From Pseudomonadota bacterium (GTDB lineage Bacteria > Pseudomonadota > Alphaproteobacteria > Rhizobiales > Hyphomicrobiaceae): a DNA stretch of 64,000 nt. Below, piece by piece: positions 25,119-33,819 of the stretch; position 1 is the first letter of the stretch, and each line of letters starts with the position of its first letter. The notes beneath the pieces are model-generated. The model searched no databases, was not told the origin of the DNA, and saw only the letters and a list, made by a program, of their open reading frames with translations. The position numbers were made by a program, and so were the translations under genes. The stretch spans positions 209,709 to 273,708 of the forward strand of contig JAFECE010000005.1 of NCBI GenBank assembly GCA_018242295.1. The letters are read 5' to 3'.

Positions 25119-25852
25119 GATTTAACCAACGCACCGACGAGTAAACTCCACCCGTCGACCAACACGAAGAACAAAACTTTCAACGGCAACGACACCACCG
25201 TCGGCGGCATCATCATCATGCCCATCGACGTCATGATCGTCGCGACGACGAGGTCAATGACGAGGAACGGCAACGTCACCAGAAACCCGATTTCGAACCC
25301 GCGACGTAGCTCCGAGATCATGAAAGCCGGAACGAGTACGCGCAGGTCGTCTGATTCGATTTTATTCTGCTCGCCGAAGCGTTGTGATGACATTTCCTGA
25401 AAAAGTGCAAGATCTTTGTCGCGCACGTTGGCTTGCATGAAGGCGCGAAACGGCGCAGTCGTCCGCGAATAGCCATCCTGCTGACTAATTTTGTTCTCGA
25501 CCATCGGCTTTACGCCTTCGTCCCAGGCTTTCTGCAGCGTCGGCGCCATGACGAACAGCGTCATGAACAGCGCCAAGCTGACCAGGATGAGATTGTTCGG
25601 CGTCGTCTGAAGCCCGAGACCAACCCGCAAGAATGAAAACGCGATCAAAAAGCGCGCGAAAGACGTCACCATCATCAGCAGACCAGGGGCGACCGAAAGG
25701 ACGGTCATCACCACCAGAAGCTGAACGATACGGCCAGAGACGCTTGCGTCTCCGGCTGGGAACAATGTCTGCAGGTCTATCGTCTGCGCCAACGCGGCTC
25801 CGGACGAGAGTGACAATGCGGCTATCGCGACAAGAATTCCACGAGCTATCAT
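25109..25852 (-). CDS. fliP: Flagellar export apparatus protein FliP
   Basis: 247 residues with an N-terminal signal peptide (cleavage after ALA-Q near residue 23) and four transmembrane helices. The family signature RFLIAFSFLRVGLGLQTTPNN and the later VLVPAFMISELRRGFEIGFL are clear. FliP pentamers form the core of the export gate with FliQ and FliR. It overlaps fliL by four bases and ends the operon that starts at flgB. Here fliQ is far away (9332) rather than beside fliP, as in other rhizobia. Confidence 0.96.
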   Translation of the reverse strand: MIARGILVAIAALSLSSGAALAQTIDLQTLFPAGDASVSGRIVQLLVVMTVLSVAPGLLMMVTSFARFLIAFSFLRVGLGLQTTPNNLILVSLALFMTLFVMAPTLQKAWDEGVKPMVENKISQQDGYSRTTAPFRAFMQANVRDKDLALFQEMSSQRFGEQNKIESDDLRVLVPAFMISELRRGFEIGFLVTLPFLVIDLVVATIMTSMGMMMMPPTVVSLPLKVLFFVLVDGWSLLVGALVKSFA

Positions 25853-26340
25853 TCGAGAACTAAGCCGCCGATCAACAGACCCAAGATAGCGCCACGGCCG
25901 CGAACTCTGGCACGGTCGTCGAGCTGCTCACGCAAGTTCTGAAATCCCCTGACGCCTTGAATGTCGGATACGCTGAGCCCTTTCAAATAGGCGATCACAT
26001 CTTCCTTCACTTCATTTTTGAGGGTGGTCGTTTCGGGAGTTCCATGCGCAACGACGATCGAGATATCGAGGCGAACCCTGCTCCTCGGCTCAGTCTCGAG
26101 GTCTGCGATAATCGAGGAAATTTCAACCGCCAGTGCATCGCTTGGAAAACGGCCAGGCGCCAACGGGGACTTCTCTTCTACGTGGCCAGCTTGCGGGGCA
26201 GGTGTGCTCGCGCCGCTTGGCATGACGAAATAGCCGAATGCTGCGCCGCCGCCGACGCCGACGATTGCCGCTGCAAGAGCGGACTTCACCAGATCCGCGG
26301 CGCCGCTTGAAGTTTCGCTTTTTTCTGTTGCCACCGCCAA
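25849..26340 (-). CDS. fliL: Flagellar basal-body protein FliL
   Basis: 163 residues: a short cytoplasmic N-terminus, one transmembrane helix (about 19-38) and a periplasmic domain (about 55-160) with the FliL pattern LDISIVVAHG and DVIAYLKGLSVSDIQG. FliL surrounds the stator units and supports torque. The frame begins with TTG (26340); the in-frame GTG at 26334, eight bases after AGGGG, is at least as good. It is 15 bases after flgH and overlaps fliP by four. Confidence 0.9.
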   Translation of the reverse strand: MAVATEKSETSSGAADLVKSALAAAIVGVGGGAAFGYFVMPSGASTPAPQAGHVEEKSPLAPGRFPSDALAVEISSIIADLETEPRSRVRLDISIVVAHGTPETTTLKNEVKEDVIAYLKGLSVSDIQGVRGFQNLREQLDDRARVRGRGAILGLLIGGLVLE

Positions 26341-26355
26341 CGCCCCTGACTTTGC

Positions 26356-27087
26356 CTAGAACGGCGCCACGACGTCGAGTATCTGCTGGCCGTACGCCGG
26401 CTGCTGGACCTCCATCACCCTGCCTCGGCCGCCATAGGAAACGCGGGCCTCGGCAATCTTTTCGTAGGAGATCGTGTTGTCGGTTGCGATGTCGCGCGGG
26501 CGAATCACACCCTGAACATTCAGCACACGAAGCTCGAAATTGACCCGCACTTCCTGTGAGCCGCTGATCACGAGGTTCCCGTTCGGAAGAACCTGACTGA
26601 CGACAGCGCCGACGAGGAGGTTGATACTTTCGGATCTCGCGATGGAACCTTTCGAATCGGTCGATGTCGTTCGATTGAGATTGCCGTCAAGTTTTCCCGA
26701 TCCGGCAGGCCCGGTACCCCCGAAACCGAAATCGAAGTCCGCGGATGACTTCAGACCGACGCTCGCGTCGCGCGAGCGGTTCAGGTTGTTATCGAGAGAG
26801 GCTTTGTCGTTTATTTGAATCTTTACCGTCACGACGTCGCCGACGTGCAAGGCGCGGGCGTCACGGAAGAGATCGGCTCCGGCATCCTGCCACGTCGAAT
26901 TCCCCGAGTGGTAGGCGACGGGCGTGACCGGAAGATCGACATGTGCCGTCCGGTCCGGCGCCAAGCCGCTTCCGACCGGCGACAACGTCGGCTCGCGACC
27001 TATTTCGCGCAATTGGTCGGCGCACGCCGTGAGCAACAAAGTGAGCGATACGATCGCCGGTGTCGCCCAACGTATATTATTGCGCAT
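26356..27087 (-). CDS. flgH: Flagellar L-ring protein FlgH
   Basis: 243 residues with a lipoprotein signal (SLTLLLTAC, Cys near residue 22), as FlgH requires for anchoring in the outer membrane. Conserved stretches include LFRDARALHVGDVVTVKIQI, LVGAVVSQVLPNGNLVISG and the ending PAYGQQILDVVAPF. FlgH forms the outer-membrane bushing of the rod, which confirms a Gram-negative envelope. Its start overlaps the motE 3' end by 11 bases. Confidence 0.95.
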   Translation of the reverse strand: MRNNIRWATPAIVSLTLLLTACADQLREIGREPTLSPVGSGLAPDRTAHVDLPVTPVAYHSGNSTWQDAGADLFRDARALHVGDVVTVKIQINDKASLDNNLNRSRDASVGLKSSADFDFGFGGTGPAGSGKLDGNLNRTTSTDSKGSIARSESINLLVGAVVSQVLPNGNLVISGSQEVRVNFELRVLNVQGVIRPRDIATDNTISYEKIAEARVSYGGRGRVMEVQQPAYGQQILDVVAPF

Positions 27088-27628
27088 CGGCCTTACGCTC
27101 CGGCTGAACCGTCACTTCTCCCGCACCCGCTATGACTGCCGACAATCGTGCCGCCTTCGCCACTTCCATTTCGGTCATGATGAGGCTTGAAGCCTTTGGT
27201 GTAAGCTTCGACATGATGGCCGCGGCGACCATCTCATCCATCGCTGCGAGCTGCGCTGCGGCAGCATCCGGCTTCATTTTGCTGTAGATCTGAACCAGAG
27301 ACTCGGTCGCGCGCGCGGTGAAGTCCTCGCGCATCTTGATCCAGCCTTTCAGGACTTCGGCCTTCTCAGCAAGAATGGCTATCCGGTCGTTGAGCTGCTT
27401 CTGTGCCTTTTCCAGATTGCGCGTCTGTTGCGCGATCTGGGCGGCGGTCGCCGCATCCATAATGCTCGAGCAATACTGTTGTGCCGGGCTGAGTTCAGGC
27501 GCATTCGGCTGCGGCACCTGAAGAACTTCCAGCTCGTTGCTATCGGGCTTTGCCTCGTCGGCGGCGACCATCGGCACGAAGAGAAAGAGACCTAGGAGGA
27601 CCGATGCGAAGCTCGTGAACAATCTCAT
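27077..27628 (-). CDS. motE: MotE-like periplasmic chaperone for MotC
   Basis: 183 residues: signal peptide (about 1-23), a helical coiled-coil segment (about 60-110) and a C-terminal MgtE-N-like helical domain (SLVQIYSKMKPDAAAAQLAA and MSKLTPKASSLIMTEM). In Sinorhizobium the gene between flgI and flgH encodes MotE, which helps MotC fold and be stable in the periplasm. Position and domain match, and motC is present at 18905-20179. It overlaps flgI by four bases and flgH by 11. Confidence 0.85.
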   Translation of the reverse strand: MRLFTSFASVLLGLFLFVPMVAADEAKPDSNELEVLQVPQPNAPELSPAQQYCSSIMDAATAAQIAQQTRNLEKAQKQLNDRIAILAEKAEVLKGWIKMREDFTARATESLVQIYSKMKPDAAAAQLAAMDEMVAAAIMSKLTPKASSLIMTEMEVAKAARLSAVIAGAGEVTVQPERKADAQ

Positions 27629-28734
27629 TGAACCACCAGCTCGGCTTGCAGCGCGCCTGCCGTTTTCATGGCCTGCAGGATTGCGATAATTCCTATGGGC
27701 TTCAGACCCATCCTGTTGAGGGCGGTCACAAGCTCACGCAGATTAGCGCCGCGAGCGATCTGTACGTTGCCGCCTGCCTCGTTGACATCAACTTGCGTAT
27801 CGGGAACGACGACTGTTTCGCCTCTATTCGAGAACGGCGCCGGCTGCGAAACTTTGGGCGTCTCGGTCACGCGCACGGTGATGTTGCCGTGGGCGACAGC
27901 AACAGTTGAAATACGGACTTCGCTGCCGATGACGATCGTGCCGGTTCTCTCATCGATAACGACGCGTGCGGTTTGATCGGGATCGACCTCAAGCTCGCCG
28001 ATCTCGGCGAGAAGGCGCGACGACATCATGCGCGGCGGCTTGCGGACCATCACCGACTGCTGATCTTTCGAGCGCGCTATCGGCATGCCATAGCGATCTT
28101 TGGCGAAGGCGTTAATGACGTCCATGATGCGGACGGACGTCGTAAAGTCGGGGTTGCGCAGCTTGAATTCGAGAGGCATGTCCTCGTCGAAACTGCCTGG
28201 CGCGTCCTGCTCGACGATGGCGCCGTCCGGAATTCTGCCGCGCGTCGGAATTCCTGACGTTATGGATTCGGCGGCGCCCTTCGCGAGATATCCTGAAATC
28301 GTCACCTGGCCTTGGGCTGCTGCATAGATTTTTTGATCCGCGCCAGCGAGCGGCGTCATGACGAGCGAGCCGCCGGCCAATGACTTGGCGTCGCCGATCG
28401 ATGAAACGGTAACGTCGAAACGCGAGCCCTTCGAAGCAAACGGCGGAAGCTCGGCCGTGACCATGACGGCGGCGACGTTGCGCGTCCGCGGCTCATACTG
28501 CGATCCGCGAATGTTGACGCCCATGCGATCCAGCATCGCCTGCACCGACTGCTGCGTGAACGGCGAATTTCGCAGCGTATCTCCCGTACCATTCAGGCCG
28601 ACGACCAAGCCGTATCCGACGAGCTGATTGACGCGGATGCCTTTCAGGTCGGTGATATCCTTGATGCGTGTGCCGGCTTCGGCCGTGTGCACCAGGCCTA
28701 GAAAAAAAAAGAAGAGTGCAGCGGCCAATCTCAT
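27625..28734 (-). CDS. flgI: Flagellar P-ring protein FlgI
   Basis: 369 residues with a cleavable signal peptide (end near residue 20, AEAG). The family signature RIKDITDLKGIRVNQLVGYG follows, and NLRELVTALNRMGLKPIGII stands near the C-terminus. FlgI forms the ring around the rod in the peptidoglycan layer. Its assembly needs FlgA, encoded just upstream with a four-base overlap. Length is normal for the family. Confidence 0.96.
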   Translation of the reverse strand: MRLAAALFFFFLGLVHTAEAGTRIKDITDLKGIRVNQLVGYGLVVGLNGTGDTLRNSPFTQQSVQAMLDRMGVNIRGSQYEPRTRNVAAVMVTAELPPFASKGSRFDVTVSSIGDAKSLAGGSLVMTPLAGADQKIYAAAQGQVTISGYLAKGAAESITSGIPTRGRIPDGAIVEQDAPGSFDEDMPLEFKLRNPDFTTSVRIMDVINAFAKDRYGMPIARSKDQQSVMVRKPPRMMSSRLLAEIGELEVDPDQTARVVIDERTGTIVIGSEVRISTVAVAHGNITVRVTETPKVSQPAPFSNRGETVVVPDTQVDVNEAGGNVQIARGANLRELVTALNRMGLKPIGIIAILQAMKTAGALQAELVVQ

Positions 28735-29219
28735 TGATCGTCCACCGTCAATGTCTGATCCGGCTTGATGCGCGCCTTGATTATCAGGCCCGTATCCGGG
28801 TTGCGCACATTTATGATTTCGCCGGCCGAACCCGATTGAAGCGGGACGCCGACGCCGACGATCGATACGAAGCGCGACTCATAGGTGAGCTTGTAGGTTT
28901 TGCCCTGCTTGATGAGATCCTGCGTTCGAACGGCAGATCCTGGAATCAGCTCTCCGGGAAGCAAGGTGCGGCGGGCAACCTTGCCCAGCAGCTCTCCCGA
29001 ATCTTCACCAAATACCGGCGGATTGTTCGGTGCGACCAGCAGTCGGCGCTCCACAAGCGCTTCCGTTGTGATGACGTCACCGGGATAGATGACAGCGCGG
29101 GGAACGAAGACCGTGCGGCCGCCTTCCTTCGCGTGCGCGACGACGGCCGCTGCGCAAATGGCAAGCAGCGCCGCTGCCGCGAAGCAGAGCCCTTCCCGCA
29201 CGTTGCGCGCCGTCCTCAT
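28731..29219 (-). CDS. flgA: P-ring assembly chaperone FlgA
   Basis: 162 residues with an N-terminal signal peptide (about 1-30) and the SAF/ChapFlgA domain (about 40-160; ARRTLLPGELIPGSAVR, then AGEIINVRNPDTGLIIKARI). It is a periplasmic chaperone for FlgI. It is shorter than enterobacterial FlgA, as usual in alphaproteobacteria. The ATG shares one base with the flgG stop (TGATG) and the 3' end overlaps flgI, so all three are coupled. Confidence 0.93.
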   Translation of the reverse strand: MRTARNVREGLCFAAAALLAICAAAVVAHAKEGGRTVFVPRAVIYPGDVITTEALVERRLLVAPNNPPVFGEDSGELLGKVARRTLLPGELIPGSAVRTQDLIKQGKTYKLTYESRFVSIVGVGVPLQSGSAGEIINVRNPDTGLIIKARIKPDQTLTVDDQ

Positions 29220-30007
29220 CAGCGAATGTCCTTTGTGATGACGCTATACATATCGGAGGCTGCGGTGATGACCTTGGAGTTCATCTCGTAGGCGCGCTGC
29301 GCCGAGATCAGCTCCGTGATTTCCTTCACCGGATCGACGTTTGAGCTTTCGAGATAGCCCTGCTGGATCGTAGCAAAGCCGACGTCGCCAGGGCTGCCGA
29401 TAACGGGTGTTCCCGATGCGGGCGTTTCCTGAAAGAGATTGCCGCCAAGCGCCGCAAGCCCAGTCTCGTTCGCGAAATTAGCAAGCGACAATTGGCCGAG
29501 AAGCTGCTGTGTGCCGGTCGCACCGATGACCGCATACACTTGGCCGGTGGAGTTGACGATCACATCGGTTGCGGTGTTCGGTATCGTGATACTCGGGATG
29601 ACGAGGTTGCCCTCGAGCGTGATGAGCTGTCCCGTTGCGTTCTTATTGAAAGCGCCGTCACGGGTGTACAAAATCTCGTTGTTCTCGCCCTGGACCTGGA
29701 AGTAGCCCCGGCCGTTAAGAGCCAAATCGAGCTTGTTATTCGTCGAAGCGAGGGGGCCTTGCATCGAAAGACTACGGATGGCGACGGTACGAGCGCCGAG
29801 ACCAATCGAGTTAGCTTCCGGAATGATGGTCTCGTCATCGCGGGCGGCCGTCCCGGCAGCGCGATCCGTCTGGTACAGCAAGTCGGCAAATTCCGCGCGC
29901 GAGCGTTTGAAGCCGGTCGTGTTGATGTTGGCAACGTTGTTGGCAATAACTTCAACGTTGGTTTGCTGCGCGGACATGCCAGTCGCAGCAATTGAAAGCG
30001 CTCTCAT
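29219..30007 (-). CDS. flgG: Distal rod protein FlgG
   Basis: 262 residues with the axial-protein N-terminus (ALSIAATGMSAQQTNVEVIANNVANINTTG region) and the C-terminal motif LISAQRAYEMNSKVITAASDMY. The length of 262 is typical of FlgG, which forms the distal rod crossing the peptidoglycan and outer membrane. It is preceded by fliE and followed by flgA, the normal order. The other rod proteins FlgB, FlgC and FlgF are also in the window. Confidence 0.96.
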   Translation of the reverse strand: MRALSIAATGMSAQQTNVEVIANNVANINTTGFKRSRAEFADLLYQTDRAAGTAARDDETIIPEANSIGLGARTVAIRSLSMQGPLASTNNKLDLALNGRGYFQVQGENNEILYTRDGAFNKNATGQLITLEGNLVIPSITIPNTATDVIVNSTGQVYAVIGATGTQQLLGQLSLANFANETGLAALGGNLFQETPASGTPVIGSPGDVGFATIQQGYLESSNVDPVKEITELISAQRAYEMNSKVITAASDMYSVITKDIR

Positions 30008-30018
30008 GACCTACGACC

Positions 30019-30351
30019 TCAAATCTGCATTCGACTGATTTCTTGGTAGGCGCTGACGACCTTGTCGCGTACGGCGACGACCGTTCGAAGTGCCTGATCG
30101 GCCTGCATCACTGCCTGCACGACCTGCTGCAACGGCGCCTTGCCTTGCATGCCGGAAATCGCGGTCGTTTCACCTGTCTTCATCGTCGAAATGGCGTCGG
30201 CCGCCATGTTCGCCATCGTCTGCGCGAAATCGCTTTCCGGTGTGGCGACGGACGGGGCGCCAGGAGCGGCGACAGCTGCAGCGCCTTTCGACGCCGCAGC
30301 GCCGCCGACGCGGTCGATCTCCGGAGATAGCATCGCGATGCTCAAGCTCAT
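30019..30351 (-). CDS. fliE: MS-ring/rod junction protein FliE
   Basis: 110 residues with the conserved C-terminal half (KAPLQQVVQAVMQADQALRT, then VVAVRDKVVSAYQEISRMQI), matching FliE. FliE links the MS ring to the proximal rod and gates export of the rod proteins. It overlaps flgC by four bases and ends 11 bases before flgG. The N-terminal 40 residues are Ala/Pro-rich and variable. Confidence 0.95.
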   Translation of the reverse strand: MSLSIAMLSPEIDRVGGAAASKGAAAVAAPGAPSVATPESDFAQTMANMAADAISTMKTGETTAISGMQGKAPLQQVVQAVMQADQALRTVVAVRDKVVSAYQEISRMQI

Positions 30352-30767
30352 GACGGCCTCAATAGGTCGATGGTCATCGAGACGATCTCGCGGACCTGTT
30401 TGATGACTTGGGTATTGGCAGTGTATGAGCGCGATGCCTCGCGCATATCGGCAAGCTCGGTGAGCATGTCGACGTTGGGCATCTTAACGTAGCCCTTTGC
30501 ATCGGCCGCCGGATGCCCCGGCATGTATTCCGTGCGAAATGGTGCCTGATCGCGGTCGATTTCGTCGACTTGCACCATGTCCACGCCGTCCATTCCGTCG
30601 GTTACGGATTGAAAGCTGACGGTCTTGCGCTGATAGGGATCAGCGCCAGCGGTCTTACCGGTGGTCTCGGCGTTGGCGATGTTTTCCGAGAGAACCCGCA
30701 TGCGGGTCGACTGCGCGAAAAGGCCGTTCGCTGCGGCCTTGGTGGCAGAGATAAGCGGATCGCTCAT
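30348..30767 (-). CDS. flgC: Proximal rod protein FlgC
   Basis: 139 residues with the rod-protein N-terminus (MRVLSENIANAETTGKTAGA) and the C-terminal motif DMREASRSYTANTQVIKQ. Size and the order flgB-flgC-fliE identify it as FlgC. It begins 3 bases after the flgB stop and overlaps fliE by four bases. Confidence 0.96.
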   Translation of the reverse strand: MSDPLISATKAAANGLFAQSTRMRVLSENIANAETTGKTAGADPYQRKTVSFQSVTDGMDGVDMVQVDEIDRDQAPFRTEYMPGHPAADAKGYVKMPNVDMLTELADMREASRSYTANTQVIKQVREIVSMTIDLLRPS

Positions 30768-30770
30768 TGC

Positions 30771-31145
30771 TTAGGCCTTCGTCACCGACTGCAGCATCCG
30801 GTCGAACGTCCTCATGATTTGGGTGTTCATCGAATAGCTGCGCATCACGTCGTTGGACTTGAGAAATTCCTGCTCGAGATTGACGTCGTTGCCCGAAACG
30901 AGAACTTCAGCCTCGCTGGATCCATCTTCCGCCTGACGGAACGTGCCGAGGCCGGATGTGAGATGCTGGGGATCGGTTGCCGTCATCGAGACGGATTTGC
31001 GCATCACGTCGTCGAAGCTTTCGATGTCCTTCGCCTTGTAACCAGGCGTGTTGGCGTTCGCGACGTTCGACGAAATTACCGATTGACGTTGTGCGAGCCA
31101 TTCGTTTTGGCGAAAAGCCAGATCGAAAAGTTGCATGGGCTGCAT
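30771..31145 (-). CDS. flgB: Proximal rod protein FlgB
   Basis: 124 residues from the ATG at 31145. The motif RQSVISSNVANANTPGYKAKD near the N-terminus and EFLKSNDVMRSYSMNTQI near the C-terminus are those of FlgB. I chose 31145 rather than the longer in-frame start at 31184 because it gives the normal FlgB N-terminus and has AAGGA nine bases upstream. It heads the unit flgB-flgC-fliE-flgG-flgA-flgI-motE-flgH-fliL-fliP. Confidence 0.94.
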   Translation of the reverse strand: MQPMQLFDLAFRQNEWLAQRQSVISSNVANANTPGYKAKDIESFDDVMRKSVSMTATDPQHLTSGLGTFRQAEDGSSEAEVLVSGNDVNLEQEFLKSNDVMRSYSMNTQIMRTFDRMLQSVTKA

Positions 31146-31250
31146 AGAAAGGGATCCTTCATGATCTTGCTTTCCTATGTGCACCCGCTCCCTTGCGTCG
31201 GCCTGAACAGCGGTGCGGGGCGGTGCGACTGACGTTTCAATAAACGTGCG

Positions 31251-31670
31251 TCAGTTCAGGCGGGCCTCTCCCAGCGCGCGATGCAATCGCGTGGTGTTTT
31301 GGCTGGGACCGCTCGATTCGCCTTCAAACGAAATATAGGTGATTTCGACGCCTGCCTCTTGGGCTTCGAGTATCAGCCGGAAGAAGACGTGTACGGACTG
31401 GTGGTGAAATTCCATATCGAGAAATACGCGAGGCTGCGAACCCCATTCCAGATGAATGTCGCCGGCATGACCGAAGGTCAGCGTTTCCGGTTTGAACGAT
31501 AGTTCAATCGAAGCCTGCACGAGCGAGCCGATGCTCGCGATCTGTCCAGTTTTCAAATAGCTGACAAGATCGGGAAGATCGATCAAGCGCAGGTCGGATG
31601 CAACGGAACGAATGCTCTCGCCGAGGATCTTTTCACGAACTTCAGAATGATCGATGCGAAATGGAATCAT
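31251..31670 (-). CDS. Unrecognised protein encoded between flhB and flgB
   Basis: 139 residues, soluble, mixed alpha/beta, with no signal peptide or membrane helix. Visible segments are an acidic helical N-terminus (VREKILGESIRSVASDLRLI), a strand-rich centre (ASIELSFKPETLTFGHAGDI) and a helix FHHQSVHVFFRLILEAQEAG. The ATG at 31670 has AAGG upstream and lies 16 bases after the flhB stop; flgB starts about 105 bases beyond its end. I do not recognise the family. Its place in a dense flagellar operon suggests an accessory assembly or regulatory role, but that is inference. Confidence 0.72.
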   Translation of the reverse strand: MIPFRIDHSEVREKILGESIRSVASDLRLIDLPDLVSYLKTGQIASIGSLVQASIELSFKPETLTFGHAGDIHLEWGSQPRVFLDMEFHHQSVHVFFRLILEAQEAGVEITYISFEGESSGPSQNTTRLHRALGEARLN

Positions 31671-31686
31671 AGCGCCTTTTTTCCCT

Positions 31687-32772
31687 TCACGCGCGAACAG
31701 GACCAGTCCGGTTCCGCCGCGCCTGAAGACGAAGAAGAATTTCAGCGACTGCCTTGTAGAACTCGACAGGGATCATTTGATCCACGCTTACTTTTGCATA
31801 CAGCGACCTTGCGAGAGCCTTGTCTTCTATAACAGGAATGCCATTTTCTTCGGCGATTTTACGAATTGTCAGCGCGACGAGGTCCTGTCCCTTGGCAACG
31901 ACCCGCGGCGCGCCCCCTTCGGAACGGACATATCGCAGTGCCACAGCGAAGTGCGTCGGATTGGCGATGACGAGCGTTGCGCGCGGCACCGCATGAAGCA
32001 TCCGCTGGCGTGCGCGCGATCTCGCAATGGAACGGCGCCGCGCCTTGATATGAGGATCGCCCTCCGACTGCTTGCGCTCATCCTTGACCTCCTGCGGCGC
32101 CATTCGGAGCGACCGGCGCCAAAGGATATGCGTGATCGGCAGGTCGAACAGCAAAAGAGCGAATGACAGAATCGCCAGCGCTGTCAGCAACAGCGCGATG
32201 CTCTTCTGCGAGAGCCTAAGAATAGCCGCGGGGTCGCTCCAAATCGAATTGATAAAGTCGTGCCACAGGTACATCACGACCAATGCGCTCGTGATCACGA
32301 TGATGCTCAGCCGCAACGTAAGTTTCAGAAACTCGAACGTTCCGTTCATGCTGAACAGGCGCTTCAGGCCTTTTCCCGGCGACAGCCTGGAAATATCCGG
32401 CATCACGCGTTTGAAGATCGGAACCGGTGGCGTCTGAAGCGTTGCCGCCAGTACGCCGGCCGCCGTAAACGAGAGAACGATAGGAGCAGTCAGAAGCGCC
32501 GCGGTCTTTCCGACAACGTCGAAGACCATGCCCAAATCACCGGCGTTCTCGAGACGAATGGAACCGGCGTTTGCAAGCAACCCCATCAGCAGCTCGGCAA
32601 AGCTCGTTAGGAAAGTCTGGCCGAGCGCCGCGACCATGAGCAGCGCTGCGAGAAGGTACATAAAGTTGGTCGCCTCGCGGGAGAGCGGAATATTGCCCTC
32701 CCCCTTCGCATCAGACATTCGCTTGTCTGTTGCTTCTTCTGTGCGGCTATCCTTGTCCTGTGCTTCAGACAC
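31687..32772 (-). CDS. flhB: Flagellar export switch protein FlhB
   Basis: 361 residues: a charged N-terminus, four transmembrane helices (within about 30-210) and a cytoplasmic domain with the autocleavage site N-P-T-H (VIANPTHFAVAL, near residue 270). After cleavage the export apparatus switches substrate from hook to filament proteins under control of FliK. The start is a GTG (32772) with GGAG eight bases upstream. It follows fliG by 24 bases. All key motifs are intact. Confidence 0.96.
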   Translation of the reverse strand: MSEAQDKDSRTEEATDKRMSDAKGEGNIPLSREATNFMYLLAALLMVAALGQTFLTSFAELLMGLLANAGSIRLENAGDLGMVFDVVGKTAALLTAPIVLSFTAAGVLAATLQTPPVPIFKRVMPDISRLSPGKGLKRLFSMNGTFEFLKLTLRLSIIVITSALVVMYLWHDFINSIWSDPAAILRLSQKSIALLLTALAILSFALLLFDLPITHILWRRSLRMAPQEVKDERKQSEGDPHIKARRRSIARSRARQRMLHAVPRATLVIANPTHFAVALRYVRSEGGAPRVVAKGQDLVALTIRKIAEENGIPVIEDKALARSLYAKVSVDQMIPVEFYKAVAEILLRLQARRNRTGPVRA

Positions 32773-32796
32773 GATTCCGCTCCAGCGGCCTGCCGA

Positions 32797-33810
32797 TTAG
32801 TCGGCTTCCATGGATGTTCGTGAAATATCGATCGCACCTTCGGCCGAGAGCCGCAGCACCGCTTCGACCATCGCGCGCCGGGCATCGATGATATCGCGCT
32901 GAGGCACGTTTGCGGGGCTCTGCAATTCCGCTTCCGCCATGCGGCGCGCTCGCGGCGAGAGTGCCGACAGAACCTTATTCTGAAATTCGGTATCGGCGCC
33001 CTGGAGAGCGAGAACCGTTCGCTCGACGGGAATTCCATCCATGAGGACCGTCAGTGCCCGCGCCGGCAACTTCAACAGATCCTCAAACTTGAACAGCATC
33101 TTGCGAATCGCTTCGGCGTCCTTTGGCTTGATGCTCGCGAGGTACTGGAGCGCTTGCGCCGTATCCTCTTTGTCAAGGTTGTTCAGAATGCTCGCCAGCG
33201 CCAGATGCTTATCCGAAGATCGCCGATCGTTATCGAACAGCTCTTCGTGCAATCCGCTTTCCAAGGCTTCGACGACTTGCGGCGCGACCTGCCCGAGACC
33301 CAGCATGCGGTTCAGAAGATCGTTGCGCTCAGCGGGCGGAAAGCACTTCAGGACGACCGACGCCCGTTCGCTTCCGAGCCGATCGAGATAATAGGCAGCG
33401 ACTTGCGGGGACTGCTTTTGAAAATGCGCTTGCAGCACGTCGTCGGGGAGTGCCGCGAGCTGACTCCAAATGTCCAAGCGGGCGATGATCTGCTCGTTCG
33501 GATCGCCGGACGACTTGTTCTCGGAGATGACGTCGGTGACGAGGCGCTTCACATCTTCGGCACGGCCCATAAACGGCACGCCGTGGCCAAACTCGTTTTC
33601 GAACTCCTGGACGATGTTTTCGAGCTCAGCCGCGGAAATCGTCGGCATGACCTCGGCGGAGCGCACGAGGATGTTCAACTCTTCGGGATTGAATTTTTTC
33701 AGGAGCCCGCTTGCGCGTTGTTTGCCGAGCGCGAGAAGAAGCACCCCGACCTTTTCCGGACCCGTCAATGTTCTTTCGGGCTCTAATGACGGATCGCGCA
33801 TGGACAGCAT
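32797..33810 (-). CDS. fliG: Flagellar motor switch protein FliG
   Basis: 337 residues with the three FliG domains: N-terminal FliF-binding part (about 15-110), middle armadillo-like part (about 120-200) and C-terminal torque domain (about 230-330; the charged ridge is in FKFEDLLKLPARALTVLMDG onwards). FliG transmits stator force and binds FliM. Neighbours fliN upstream and flhB downstream are consistent. Start ATG at 33810 has only a weak ribosome site. Confidence 0.95.
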   Translation of the reverse strand: MLSMRDPSLEPERTLTGPEKVGVLLLALGKQRASGLLKKFNPEELNILVRSAEVMPTISAAELENIVQEFENEFGHGVPFMGRAEDVKRLVTDVISENKSSGDPNEQIIARLDIWSQLAALPDDVLQAHFQKQSPQVAAYYLDRLGSERASVVLKCFPPAERNDLLNRMLGLGQVAPQVVEALESGLHEELFDNDRRSSDKHLALASILNNLDKEDTAQALQYLASIKPKDAEAIRKMLFKFEDLLKLPARALTVLMDGIPVERTVLALQGADTEFQNKVLSALSPRARRMAEAELQSPANVPQRDIIDARRAMVEAVLRLSAEGAIDISRTSMEAD

Positions 33811-33819
33811 GTGCCGTTA

